DNA from: Colius striatus
Taxonomy: Eukaryota > Chordata > Aves > Coliiformes > Coliidae
Direction of reading: 5' to 3'
Assembly (NCBI RefSeq): GCF_028858725.1
Contig: NC_084790.1
Coordinates: 83,470,506 to 83,534,505, forward strand
Length of the DNA stretch: 64,000 nucleotides
Part shown: piece by piece, positions 10,386 through 19,465 of the stretch
Numbering within the stretch: position 1 is the first letter of the stretch
Layout of the letters: each line of letters opens with the position of its first letter
Program-made: the position numbers and the translations under genes
Notes under the pieces: model-generated
What the model was told of the DNA's origin: nothing
The model's input: the letters and a program-made list of their open reading frames with translations, nothing else
Database searches by the model: none

Positions 10386-10661
10386 GAGCAGCTGCCGCTG
10401 GGACATGGGACACGAAGATGCTGGGAAGGCCAAGACGCTGCACGAGAGGCGGTTCAGCCTTCCCATCCTCTGGCCTCCCCTTGCCTGTGGTGCCCCGAGA
10501 CGGGCCCCGTGGCACTGCAGAGCCGTGTGCCGGGTCCGAGCACCATGGAGGACCCAGTCCCTTTGTGACATCACCTCGGACCACACCCCACCTGCTGCTG
10601 ATATCCTGCGCCCAAGGCAGTGGCCTTGCCAGAGGCTCAGGAGCCAGCACCGGGACCGGAC
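10386..10661 (+). promoter_or_regulatory. 5' flank/leader of long speriolin-like gene
   Basis: No TATA box is evident. A CRE-like TGACATCA lies at 10565-10572. A short upstream frame, ATG at 10545 to TGA at 10566-10568 (seven codons), ends inside the CRE-like site and is conserved in the R-arm copies with one residue change. CRE-type elements bound by CREM are known in testis-specific promoters, but use here is inference. The last 42 bases before the ATG are homologous to the coding linkers between the internal modules. Confidence 0.5.
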
Positions 10662-12494
10662 ATGGAGCCGGGACCCAGCAGGCACCTGCCTCGCAACGAG
10701 ACATTGATCTTCAACCAGCTTGATCAGCTGGAACGCCAAATACTGGCGCTCTGGGCTGAGAAGCAAGAGCTGGAGTGGGAATTGGAGCGGCAGGACCAAC
10801 AGCAGCTCCAGCGCAGCTACCAGGGTGCGGCAGATGGCGTGGGGCCCAGCTCAGCACCCCCCTATGTGTCTGTGCCCCACGGAGCCCCGGGACCCTTTCC
10901 CTTCCCCAACTCTGGTGAGAGCATGCACGGACCTGCAGTGCCCTTGCCAGAGGCACAGGAGCCAGCACCAGGAGCACCCATGGAGCCAGGTCCCAGCGGG
11001 TACTTGCCTGGCATCAGGCCCGGACTCTTCACGGTCCTTCATCAGCTGAGAGCTATGACAAATCTGCTGTGGAACAGGAACCAGGAGCTGAGGCGGGAAT
11101 TGGAGCGGCGGAACCAACAGCCGTTCCAGCACGGCTACCGCGGCACAGGGCCCAGCTCAGCACCCGCCTACGTGTCTGTGCCACACAGAACCCCAGGACC
11201 CTTCCCTTTCCCCAGCTCTGCTGAGAGCGTGAACAGACCTGCAGTACCCTTGCAGGAGGCACAGGAGCCAGTGCCAGGAGCACCCATGGAGCCGGGTCCC
11301 AGCAGGCGCTGGCCTTGCGTCAGGCCCTGTTTCTACACTTACCTTGAACAACTCAGAGCCATGACCAGGCTGCTGTGGAATAGGAACCGAGAGTTGAGGC
11401 GGGAATTGGAGCGGCGGAACCAACAGCCGTTCCAGCACGGCTACCGTGGCGCAAGGCCCAGCTCAGCACCCCCCTATGTGTCTGTGCCACACAGAGCCCC
11501 AGGACCCTTCTCTTTCCCCAGCTCTGCTGAGAACGCAGGCAGCTCTGTAGCGGCCTCGGGCCTGTGGGTGCGGCAGCTGCCAACATCCACACCTTGTCCT
11601 GTTGCCAGCCCATTGGACTGGGGGCTGACACTGACAGACCAGAGCTGGAACTCCAGAACCCTCTCTAGGGAGCCAAGCTTCAGCCGGCGAGGTGAGTGCC
11701 GGGGGGGGGGGGGGGGGGGGGTGGTGGAATCATGGGAGAGAACATCGGGGCGCCCTGTACCAGGGGCACGTGGGAGAGCTTGGGAGCAACCTTTGGAAGC
11801 CTGTGCACAGGGAAGGCTGGCACGGCGGCCTCTGGAAGCCCCTGGCAGGTGTCGGGGGAGGAACGGAGGGAAAACACTGGTTTGGGGATGAGTGCCTGAC
11901 GCTGCTGGTTCCCGCAGAGAGCTGGCAGCCGAGATGGCAGCGGCTGCTGGGCGAGATCGCCTTCCAGCTTGACCGCCGAATCGTCCACAGCGTCTTCCCC
12001 AACGCGGATCGCTACCGCGGCTTCAGTGCCGCCACCATCCCCGAGGGAATCGTGGAGGTAGGCTGGTGCTGCGAGCCGGGGAGCCGGGCACAGTGCCCGC
12101 AGCCACGGCCCGGTGCGCCCTGGTCCCCCTTGTGCTCGGTCACCCGCGGGTGCCGGTACTGACCGTACCCTCTCTGCCACAGATGGTCGAGGAGACGGAG
12201 CGGGGAGCTAGCCGTGATCTGAGCGTGGCCGCAATCTGGAACTATGAGTTTGTGATGAGGCGACTGTGGGCACTGGGCTACGTCCCCGAGGTGCACTTGC
12301 CCGCAATCGAGGCCTTCATCAACACCTACGGCCGCCTGGAGCGGTCGTACTGGTTCCCGGCCGAGCCAAACGTGGCCTTCCTGCGCCACGTGGTCAGCCA
12401 GGAGGTGCCGCCGGATCTGCGGCCCAACGCCATGGTGCTGCTCGAGTGCCTGCTGCAGCTGGCACAGGAGTACGGGCAGCCCCTCTTCTACTGA
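10662..12494 (+). CDS. SPATC1L-like: Speriolin-like protein, long form (L1)
   Basis: Three exons: 10662-11691, 11918-12057 and 12183-12494, all with GT-AG introns (226 and 125 bp; phases 1 and 0). The predicted product is 493 aa. The start ATG has G at -3 and G at +4. Residues 1-106, 107-208 and 209 to about 300 are three tandem modules. Each begins MEPGPS, then has a coiled-coil-like stretch (for example LLWNRNQELRRELERR) and a Pro-rich SSAPPYVSVPH segment. Exons 2-3 (residues 344-493) form the speriolin C-terminal domain: LLGEIAFQLDRRI, then GFSAATIPEGIVE, INTYGRL and LLECLLQLAQE. Speriolin family proteins are known from spermatids and centrosome/centriole structures; function here is inferred. 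The protein is identical to the L2 copy. It could be closer to SPATC1 than SPATC1L. Confidence 0.85.
11701..11721 (+). repeat. G21 homopolymer in intron 1
   Basis: The run of 21 G starts nine bases after the first intron base of the long-form gene. The unit 2 copy has 17 G; the short-form genes have only 5-6. It could form G-quadruplex RNA near the splice donor. Its length is also the likeliest place for assembly or sequencing error. Confidence 0.9.
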
Positions 12495-12560
12495 GCGGCT
12501 GTGCCAAGACATGAGCCCTGTCCCGGCTGCGCCTGCAGCAGCCGCCGCCTGGTGCCACGC

Positions 12561-12566
12561 AATAAA
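12561..12566 (+). terminator. Poly(A) signal AATAAA of gene L1
   Basis: AATAAA lies 67 bp after the stop codon, with a GT-rich stretch (GTCGTGTGCTGTGG) about 20 bp beyond. It is followed directly by the end of arm homology. Confidence 0.85.
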
Positions 12567-12599
12567 GCTGTGGGTCTATCTCATGTCGTGTGCTGTGGG

Positions 12600-13159
12600 C
12601 TTCTTCCTAAGCAGCAAAAAGCATAAGGATGGCAATGCACCTGCTGGTTGCACAAGAGAATAGCAATATTGATTAAGAAAGATACGTAACCATCTGCCCT
12701 ATGGATCCTCCCACAGGGGAGGCCACCAGTGAGTCAGTGCAGGGCGCCCAGCTTTATAGGCAAAACCCCGCGAGTCAGTGGGAGGTGCATTTTCTTCAGG
12801 CAGAGACCCCTGGGCTATCTTCCTCCGTGCTGGATTTTGCCTGGGCTGGCCACGAATGGCAGAGGAATCCAAGGGAGCTCTCCAGAAAGCAATCCATTTC
12901 TCCACCGCTCTCTATTTCTTAACCCGTCAGTGCCCGCTGATGGCTGCTAAGAAAATGCCGCCATCTTCTTAGAGATGCGGGCGAGGTGTAGGAGAGAGAG
13001 AAGAGTAGTAGAGAAGAGAGCGAGCGAGGAGTATCAAACCCCAGACTGCAATGCGTCCAAAAAGGAGGGAGGTGTTTGGGACATTTGATTGGTGAAGGGA
13101 AACGGAGAGTTAATCCAGAGAGAATCAAGGCAATTGTGGAATTGCCCCTCCTGCAAACC
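12600..13159. other. S2 left flank, no gene identified
   Basis: This is unique S2 sequence between the arm and the provirus, with a GA-rich stretch at about 12990-13030. It ends in CAAACC (13154-13159), the target-site duplication of the ERVK provirus. Parts may be an old LTR, but I cannot place ends. Confidence 0.4.
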
Positions 13160-13576
13160 TGATGAGACCAATCTGCCTGAAAGGGTAGAATGGCCCTCGA
13201 AAGGATTTGCCTGGTAAGGGTTAATCTTTTCTAAGGAAGCCTGCCTGAAAGGGTTGGCTCCTTAAACAAAGCCCCTAACTTAAGCAAAAACATCCTGTAT
13301 ACACAACAATGATAAGGACACCAGATGTCTTGTAGCCACGGAATATATATCACAAAAATGTAGTAAACAGTACCATAAATTTTGTAGATAACATTTGATT
13401 GATTTGTAGCATATAGAAAATATACGTATTCATATTGTTTGTTAACCTATACTGATGACCTTTGCGATATGTACTGACTATAAAAAGAGCATAAGAAGAA
13501 GCAATAAACTGTCACTTGCTCAAAGAGCAGTGGTCCGCCTGTCCTTCATCGTCCTGGAAAGAGCTGGTCTCTGACA
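13160..13576 (+). repeat. 5' LTR of ERVK, unit 1 (417 bp)
   Basis: Starts TGATGAGACC and ends GGTCTCTGACA. It contains TATAAAAA at 13479-13486 and AATAAA at 13503-13508, so U3, R and U5 are all short. It differs from the 3' LTR at four sites by eye (about 1 percent); the same four differences are seen in unit 2. Confidence 0.93.
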
Positions 13577-13578
13577 AA

Positions 13579-13596
13579 TGGTGCCGAAACCCGGGA
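13579..13596 (+). other. Primer binding site, tRNA-Phe type
   Basis: TGGTGCCGAAACCCGGGA starts two bases after the LTR. It is complementary to the 3' end of vertebrate tRNA-Phe including CCA. Lys-type primers are usual in betaretroviruses, so this choice is notable. Confidence 0.85.
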
Positions 13597-13908
13597 AACT
13601 CGGTTGCCTTTGACCAGGGTGAGCTGCCTCCGAATCAACAGAACCGCGGTAAGGAAAAGGGGAAATAAAGGGGGGCAGAACTACTAGGAAGGTGTAAAAT
13701 ATAAGAAAGTAGAAATTTATCTCAGTAAAATAAAAACAAAAATCCCTTTTTTGTCTTAGATTTTCCGTTGACCAAGTCTGAGACTAAGTCTGGATCCAGC
13801 CGCACCTAAGCCCTTTCTATAAGGTGTCTTAGAAAGCAAGGGGGTCCAGACTGAACCTCGTGACTCAACGGTAGGGCTCCCTCATATTCAGCATTTACAA
13901 TTTAAAAT

Positions 13909-15849
13909 ATGGGACATGTACATAGTACGGAAAGACAGCTGTTTGTAGCTATGGTTAAGACATTGTTAAAAAGTCGAAATATATCTGTAACCACCAAGCA
14001 GGTGGGTGGATTTTTAGAATTTATAGACACTGTGTGTCCTTGGTTTCTGAATAAAGGCACTATTAATTTAGAAACATGGAATAGGGTCGGTGAAAACATT
14101 AAAGGCTATTATGCTGCTAACGGCCCTGATAAGATCCCTATAGATGCTTTTCCTTTATGGACTTTAATTAAAGAATGTTTACAAGGTGATACTGAATATG
14201 ATAAATGGCAACGACAAACACGTCCTCGATCTCGTTCAGCGGATTCAGGTTTAAAACCTTCTGCTCTTACTAATCCTGATTCACAACCCTCTGCTCCACC
14301 TGAATATCCATCAATAATCAATAATGAACAAAAAGATATTCAGGAATCTAATTTTAAAAATCCCTTTCTTATGTACTCAAATACGGGAGGTAAAAAATGC
14401 CGACCGTTAAAACAAAGCAAGAGCGCCTTGAGACCTATAGAATTATCTGAAGAATTATCCTCCGATGAGGAAGCTGAATTAGAAAAAGAAGCTGCTCAGT
14501 ATCATAATGAAAATGATCAAGTGTTTGTTAATACGCCTTTTAAATTGAAGAAACAGCAAACACTTTTAAAAAAGGAACCTGTTGTTTTGCCAGCAATAGA
14601 AGCTGGTAGACGTCCGCCCCCTCCTGACATATACCATCAAATATCACCTCACTCACCCTTACAGTTATCATTGCTACAAGCTAAACAACAAGGTGAAGAT
14701 GTGAGTGGGTTTTCAAAAATATTGCATGCTTATCCTATAACATATGCTCCTCACCCTACTCAAGCCAATGTTAGAATTGCTACTTATACATCCATTCCAT
14801 TTAAGAATCTTAAAGAATTGAAAACAGCTGCTGCTCAATATGGTGCAACTGCACCATATACTATTGCTATTTTAGAGACAATTGCAGCTGAAGTTCTTCC
14901 CCCATGGGACTGGAAAGGCTTAGCTAAAGCTACCTTAACGGGAGGAGAATATTTGTTATGGCTTACAGATTTTATGGATTCCTGTTATGATTATTCTCAA
15001 AAACCACACTTTCGCCAGCAAGGAATTACTCATGAAATGTTAGCTGGCACAGGACCGCATGTTGATCTGGCACAACAATTAACTTATCCTGCTGCGACAT
15101 ATGATGCTATTCGAGAAATTGGTTTGAAAGCCTGGAAAGGGCTACCTAGACATGGAACGTCTAGGGAAGAATTAACTAAAGTCCGACAGGGACCAGACGA
15201 ACCTTATCATGATTTTGTATCTCGTTTGTTACAAACTTCTTCTAGACTCATACAAGACACTGATTCAGCTATGATTTTAGTTAAGGAATTAGCTTTTGAA
15301 AATGCTAATAATATCTGTCAATCCATATTAAGACCTTGGAAAAATAAATCAACATTAAATGACTATATCAGATTATGTTCTGATGTTAGCTCTGGGTATA
15401 TTCAAGGCATAGTCACTGCCACAGCACAACAGGGCAAACCTGTTGAGCAAGTTTTAGCTGCAATGCAATTTAAGAAAAACAGAAGGGTTGCAGGCCCTCC
15501 TGGTAGCTGTTTTCATTGCGGACAAATGGGGCATCAAGTACGTCAATGTCCTAATAAAAAGATTCCTAATTATAATGGAGGAAAAAATCCAGGTTTATGC
15601 CCAAAATGTAAAAAAGGTAATCATTGGGCTAATGAATGCCGATCTAAATATGATAAGAATGGCAATTCTTTGATACAGCCGGGAAACTTCTCAATGGGCT
15701 TGCCCCGGGCCCACCCAAACAAACAGGGGATGTATCCTGTGCAGGTGCAAACCTCAGAGCACCAGCTAAACAATCCATTTCACAACTCCACCGAGCCACC
15801 AGTCATAGTGCCGGACTGGACCTGTGTTCCTCCTCCCACTTCGTATTAA
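13909..15849 (+). CDS. gag: ERVK Gag polyprotein, unit 1
   Basis: Open frame of 646 codons. It starts MGHVHS with Gly2 suited to myristoylation and has a betaretrovirus-type matrix (FIDTVCPWF, then GTINLETW). A PSAPPEY stretch near residue 126 combines PSAP and PPxY late-domain patterns. The capsid lies in the middle third. Two CCHC zinc knuckles occur near residues 533 ([14 protein letters not shown]) and 563 ([14 protein letters not shown]). The length is normal for the group. It is AT-rich, unlike the neighbouring gene. It differs from the unit 2 copy at one residue. It is intact as far as the sequence shows; expression is unknown. Confidence 0.93.
   Translation: MGHVHSTERQLFVAMVKTLLKSRNISVTTKQVGGFLEFIDTVCPWFLNKGTINLETWNRVGENIKGYYAANGPDKIPIDAFPLWTLIKECLQGDTEYDKWQRQTRPRSRSADSGLKPSALTNPDSQPSAPPEYPSIINNEQKDIQESNFKNPFLMYSNTGGKKCRPLKQSKSALRPIELSEELSSDEEAELEKEAAQYHNENDQVFVNTPFKLKKQQTLLKKEPVVLPAIEAGRRPPPPDIYHQISPHSPLQLSLLQAKQQGEDVSGFSKILHAYPITYAPHPTQANVRIATYTSIPFKNLKELKTAAAQYGATAPYTIAILETIAAEVLPPWDWKGLAKATLTGGEYLLWLTDFMDSCYDYSQKPHFRQQGITHEMLAGTGPHVDLAQQLTYPAATYDAIREIGLKAWKGLPRHGTSREELTKVRQGPDEPYHDFVSRLLQTSSRLIQDTDSAMILVKELAFENANNICQSILRPWKNKSTLNDYIRLCSDVSSGYIQGIVTATAQQGKPVEQVLAAMQFKKNRRVAGPPGSCFHCGQMGHQVRQCPNKKIPNYNGGKNPGLCPKCKKGNHWANECRSKYDKNGNSLIQPGNFSMGLPRAHPNKQGMYPVQVQTSEHQLNNPFHNSTEPPVIVPDWTCVPPPTSY
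15681..15687 (+). promoter_or_regulatory. Gag-pro ribosomal slippage heptamer GGGAAAC
   Basis: G GGA AAC is in the correct register of the gag frame, the same heptamer type used at betaretroviral gag-pro junctions. About eight bases later comes a GC-rich stretch (GGGCTTGCCCCGGGCCC) able to pair. The -1 frame opened here runs into the dUTPase. Confidence 0.75.
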
Positions 15850-16055
15850 CACCTGAAATGGGAGTACAAGCTATCCCAACAGGAATATATGGCCCTTTAC
15901 CCGTTGGAACATGTGGTTTAGTGTTAGGTCGAAGTAGTTTAAGCATGAAAGGATTGCGAGTTATACCAGGACTAATTGATTGTGATTATGAAGGAGAGTT
16001 AAAAGTTCTGTCTTTAATCTACCTGCAGGAACAAAGATTGCACAGTTGCTTTTAA
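15688..16055 (+). pseudogene. pro: ERVK dUTPase part of pro, frame-broken
   Basis: The -1 frame after slippage encodes a dUTPase domain with [16 protein letters not shown] and [13 protein letters not shown] motifs. dUTPases lower dUTP to limit uracil in DNA. The frame leaves the family pattern near 16010 and stops at 16053-16055, while the family pattern resumes in another frame toward the protease. The same break is in unit 2, so it predates amplification. Confidence 0.8.
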
Positions 16056-16465
16056 TTCCTTATGTTTCATCTATAGGAAAAGCTGATTCCCGCATTCAGG
16101 GAACAGGCGGTTTTGGATCTACTGACGTTTATCTTTTACAGCCCATCAATCATCAGAGACCTGAACTTCAGTTAACAATTGATGGTAGAAATTTTACAGG
16201 ACTCTTGGACACCGGAGCAGATGTATCGGTAATAACTTTAAAACAATGGCCAAAAGAATGGCCTTTACAGCATGCTTCAGCTGATCTAAAAGGAATTGGA
16301 GTTGCAAATTTGCCTCTTCAAAGCTGTAAGTTATTAAATTGGACAGATAAGGAGGGACACTCTGGTACCATTCAACCATATGTACTAGAAAGCTTGCCTC
16401 TTAACCTCTGGGGCCGAGATATCTTGACACAAATGGGTGCATACCTCTATACGCCTAGCAGTTAG
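16046..16465 (+). pseudogene. pro: ERVK protease region, unit 1
   Basis: This frame encodes a retropepsin: FTGLLDTGADVSVI with the catalytic DTG at 16208-16216, and NLWGRDILTQMGA at the C-terminus. The domain looks complete, but it is out of frame with the dUTPase, so it cannot be made by the normal single gag-pro slippage. It is called broken for that reason. The frame relation to pol also differs from the expected -1 step. Confidence 0.75.
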
Positions 16466-16532
16466 TCTGATAAATTTATCAGTAACTATGTATGCAGATA
16501 AAATCTGTTGGAAATCAGATCAACCTGTTTGA

Positions 16533-19052
16533 GTTGATCAATGGCCTCTAACTAAAGAAAAATTGCAAGCTGCTCGTCAATTAGTAGCGGAACAATTACA
16601 ATTAGGTCACATAGAACCTTCCACATCGCCATGGAACTCACCTATTTTTGTTATAAAAAAGAAATCGGGGAAATGGCGACTTCTCCAAGACTTGAGAGAA
16701 GTCAATAAAACAATGTGTACCATGGGAGCGTTACAACCTGGTCTACCCAGTCCTATTGCCATTCCCCAAAATTTTGAAAAAATAATTATTGACTTAAAAG
16801 ATTGTTTTTACACTATCCCCTTACATCCAGATGACAAATGTCGATTTGCTTTTAGCGTACCATCCATAAATTTTAGTGAACCTATGGAACGCTACCAATG
16901 GAAAGTATTGCCTCAAGGAATGGCCAATAGTCCTACTCTTTGTCAAAAATTTGTTCATGAAAGTATAAAAGCGACTAGACAACAATTTCCTGATGTTCTT
17001 TGTATCCATTATATGGATGATATTCTTTTAGCAGCCTCATCTATCGATAAGTTGCAACATGCTTATGCTCATATTGAACAGATGTTAACTAAACATGGTT
17101 TGAAAATAGCACAAGAAAAGGTACAGAAATCATATCCTTTTCAATACTTGGGGTTTCAATTATATCCTAAATCTTTTATGCCACAGAAAATTGCCATACG
17201 AACGGATTCTTTAAAAACCTTGAATGATTTTCAGAAGCTTCTGGGAGATATCAATTGGCTCAGATCTTTTCTTAAATTAACAACAGCCGACCTTCATCCT
17301 CTTTTTAAAATACTTGAGGGAAACCCTGATCCTACCTCTCCTCGCAAGTTAACAGAAGAGGGAAAACAAGCTCTTCGATTGGTAGAAAAGGCTATAGAAA
17401 ATGCACAATTACAATATGCAGATATAACAAAGCCTTTTTCTTTATATATCTTGCCTACAGTAATGACTCCTACAGGAGTCCTGTATCAGGACGGAGTTTT
17501 GTGTTGGGTACACGGATCTCACTCTGCAAAAGGAGTTCTTGTTTCGTACCCTCAAAAGATAGCAGAACGAATTAAACAGGGACGCAAGTTATGTATTACT
17601 CATCTTGGGAAAGAACCGGCAGTAATTGGAATTCCATACACACCTGCTCAAATTACTTGGCTGATGGCCACTGTAGACGATTTTGCTGTAGCCTTAGCTG
17701 CTTTTCCTGGAGAAATAACACAAAAGTTCCCTTCTGATAAAATTCTTAGTTTTGCCACCTATCATTCTTTGGTTTTTCCTAAAGTTGTTAAAGGAGCTCC
17801 TATAGAAAAGGCATTGACTGTTTTTACAGATGGATCATCTAATGGGCAAGCAGTCCTGTATACTCCTACAGATCAATTTGTTTGGAAGTTAGAAAATGTT
17901 TCTGCACAAATGACTGAGTTATATGCTATTTATCAAGCACTTCTAAAATTCCCGGAACCTTTAAACATCTATTCTGACAGTCGTTATATTGTTACTTCAT
18001 TGCAACTTTTAGAAACAGTTCCAGTCATAGCTTCTAAAGTTTCTTTTATACAACGATACTTTAGTTTGATTCAATCTCTTTTAATGATAAGAGATGCGCC
18101 TCTTTTTATAGGACACATTCGTAGTCACTCTAAATTGCCTGGACCTTTGAGTCACGGCAACAATCAGGCTGATTTGTTAACTCGTTTTACTGTTGCTACT
18201 GTTGCAGAAGCCCAGCGTTTGCACTCTCTGCATCACTTACCTGCAGCTACTCTACAACGTATGTGCCATATCTCTCGAGAACAAGCTAGAGAAATTGTTC
18301 GAACATGTTCTTCGTGTGTTTCTTTTTTACCCATTCCTCATTATGGAGTTAATCCTCGAGGTCTTTTACCTAATGATCTCTGGCAGATGGATGTTACTCA
18401 TTATCCTTCTTTTGGCCGCCTCTCTTATATCCATGTAACCCTTGACACTTTTTCTCATTTTGCAGTGGCCACTCCTTTGTCTGGAGAATCAACCGCACAA
18501 GTAATTTCACATTTGTTACACTGTTTTTCAGTCTTAGGTATACCGAAGACTATCAAGACAGATAATGGCCCTGCATATACTAGTGCTAAATTTGCAAAAT
18601 TTTGTGCTCATTTTTCTATAACACATAAAACAGGGATTCCTTATAATCCACAGGGTCAAGGCATGATTGAACGTTTTAATCTTACTCTGAAAACACAATT
18701 AAAGAAATTAAAAACGGGGACTTTGTCTTTGTTAAATCATGCTCTTTTTGTTTTAAACTTTTTCACTCTCGATACAGCTGGCCTTTCAGCTGCTGATCGT
18801 CATTGGCAATCCCCAACTCAGCAAAAACCTGTAGTATTATGGAAAGATCCTATTGATGGATCCACGAGAGGCCCTGACCCGGTTCTATTATGGGGTAGAG
18901 GGTATGTTTGTATTTTCCCAACAGATGAGCCTGTACCTCGGTGGATTCCGGAACGCTGTGTTCGACATGCCAAAAACGAAAATAGGCAAGCTACGAAAGA
19001 GGTTTCAACGCCTGATGTTGACACCACAACAACCTCAACGACAACAACATGA
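16533..19052 (+). CDS. pol: ERVK Pol (RT-RNase H-integrase), unit 1
   Basis: Open from 16533 to the stop at 19052, about 839 codons. An in-frame TGA at 16530-16532 lies just before the RT core, so the normal N-terminus is cut off from it. RT: SPWNSPIFVIKKKSGKWR and YMDD at 17010-17021. RNase H: TVFTDGSS near residue 420 and YSDSRYI later. Integrase: HHCC-type N-terminus (HSLHH ... CSSC), then Asp at 18390, Asp at 18561 and Glu at 18669 with 35 residues between the last two. All catalytic motifs are present. Confidence 0.88.
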   Translation, partial: VDQWPLTKEKLQAARQLVAEQLQLGHIEPSTSPWNSPIFVIKKKSGKWRLLQDLREVNKTMCTMGALQPGLPSPIAIPQNFEKIIIDLKDCFYTIPLHPDDKCRFAFSVPSINFSEPMERYQWKVLPQGMANSPTLCQKFVHESIKATRQQFPDVLCIHYMDDILLAASSIDKLQHAYAHIEQMLTKHGLKIAQEKVQKSYPFQYLGFQLYPKSFMPQKIAIRTDSLKTLNDFQKLLGDINWLRSFLKLTTADLHPLFKILEGNPDPTSPRKLTEEGKQALRLVEKAIENAQLQYADITKPFSLYILPTVMTPTGVLYQDGVLCWVHGSHSAKGVLVSYPQKIAERIKQGRKLCITHLGKEPAVIGIPYTPAQITWLMATVDDFAVALAAFPGEITQKFPSDKILSFATYHSLVFPKVVKGAPIEKALTVFTDGSSNGQAVLYTPTDQFVWKLENVSAQMTELYAIYQALLKFPEPLNIYSDSRYIVTSLQLLETVPVIASKVSFIQRYFSLIQSLLMIRDAPLFIGHIRSHSKLPGPLSHGNNQADLLTRFTVATVAEAQRLHSLHHLPAATLQRMCHISREQAREIVRTCSSCVSFLPIPHYGVNPRGLLPNDLWQMDVTHYPSFGRLSYIHVTLDTFSHFAVATPLSGESTAQVISHLLHCFSVLGIPKTIKTDNGPAYTSAKFAKFCAHFSITHKTGIPYNPQGQGMIERFNLTLKTQLKKLKTGTLSLLNHALFVLNFFTLDTAGLSAADRHWQSPTQQKPVVLWKDPIDGSTRGPDPVLLWGRGYVCIFPTDEPVPRWIPERCVRHAKNENRQATKEVSTPDVDTTTTSTTTT

Positions 19053-19431
19053 TTTTGACTATTGGTCATCATTACAGATCTTTGCTTATTGGCTTAGCAT
19101 AATATGGAATAATGCCAACTCTTCAATTAACTTAAAACAATTGCATGGAGAAATTCTCTCTTTACAAAATATAGAAGAATTGCAGTTACCCCTTACCCAA
19201 CGTGCTCATGATTTTGTTAACGTCTTAAAGGCTTCTTTTCCGTCACTATCCTCATTTTATAAAGGAATCTATTGCCTTATAGGAGCAACTTTATGCATAA
19301 TTGTCCTAGTTGTAGTATTACCTTGCATATTTCGTTTAATGTATGATATGATAAAACAAACGAGTATAAAAACTAAAAAATTACAATTAATGGCTGCACA
19401 ACACGTTCCCGCTACAATACATACTGAATAA
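18967..19431 (+). CDS. env: ERVK env remnant: leader plus membrane tail
   Basis: ATG at 18967 overlaps the end of pol in another frame. The 154-codon ORF has a basic N-terminal segment (MPKTKIGKLRKRFQRL), a weakly hydrophobic leader, then a stretch like the membrane-proximal part of a TM subunit. It ends with a strong transmembrane helix (LIGATLCIIVLVVVLPCIF) and a short cytoplasmic tail. Almost all of SU and the fusion region are absent, so it cannot act as an entry protein. The ORF stays open and is the same in unit 2. Whether it is only a deletion scar is unknown. Confidence 0.7.
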   Translation: MPKTKIGKLRKRFQRLMLTPQQPQRQQHDFDYWSSLQIFAYWLSIIWNNANSSINLKQLHGEILSLQNIEELQLPLTQRAHDFVNVLKASFPSLSSFYKGIYCLIGATLCIIVLVVVLPCIFRLMYDMIKQTSIKTKKLQLMAAQHVPATIHTE

Positions 19432-19465
19432 AAAAAAAAAAAAAAAAAAAAAAAAAGGGGTGAAA
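19432..19465 (+). other. A-rich polypurine tract
   Basis: A run of about 25 A followed by GGGGTGAAA lies immediately before the 3' LTR, serving as the plus-strand primer. The A run is one base shorter in unit 2. Confidence 0.75.

Larger units (their letters stand above)
6726..12599 (+). repeat. Palindrome arm L1
   Basis: The 5.9-kb arm is the reverse complement of arm R (25212-30120). It contains, in order, ERV1 env and integrase remnants (- strand), CR1 pieces and the long-form speriolin-like gene. Homology starts at the CTGTTCAAC at 6726 and stops just past the gene's poly(A) region, at GTGCTGTGGG near 12599. It is longer than arm R mainly because the gene has two extra N-terminal modules (about 620 bp) and because R2 has deletions. 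Confidence 0.92.

Noticed and set aside
10711-11631. Minus-strand frames antisense to the long speriolin-like exon 1
   Set aside because: They repeat with the module period and mirror the real exon's Pro/Ala-rich coding; they are shadows of the true gene.
11953-12512. Minus-strand 166-codon frame over exons 2-3 and the intron
   Set aside because: It ignores the well-supported splice sites and is antisense to the conserved speriolin domain.
19431-19456. The A25 run as the poly(A) tail of a retroposed gene
   Set aside because: It lies immediately before GGGGTGAAA and the LTR start, so it is the polypurine tract region of the provirus.
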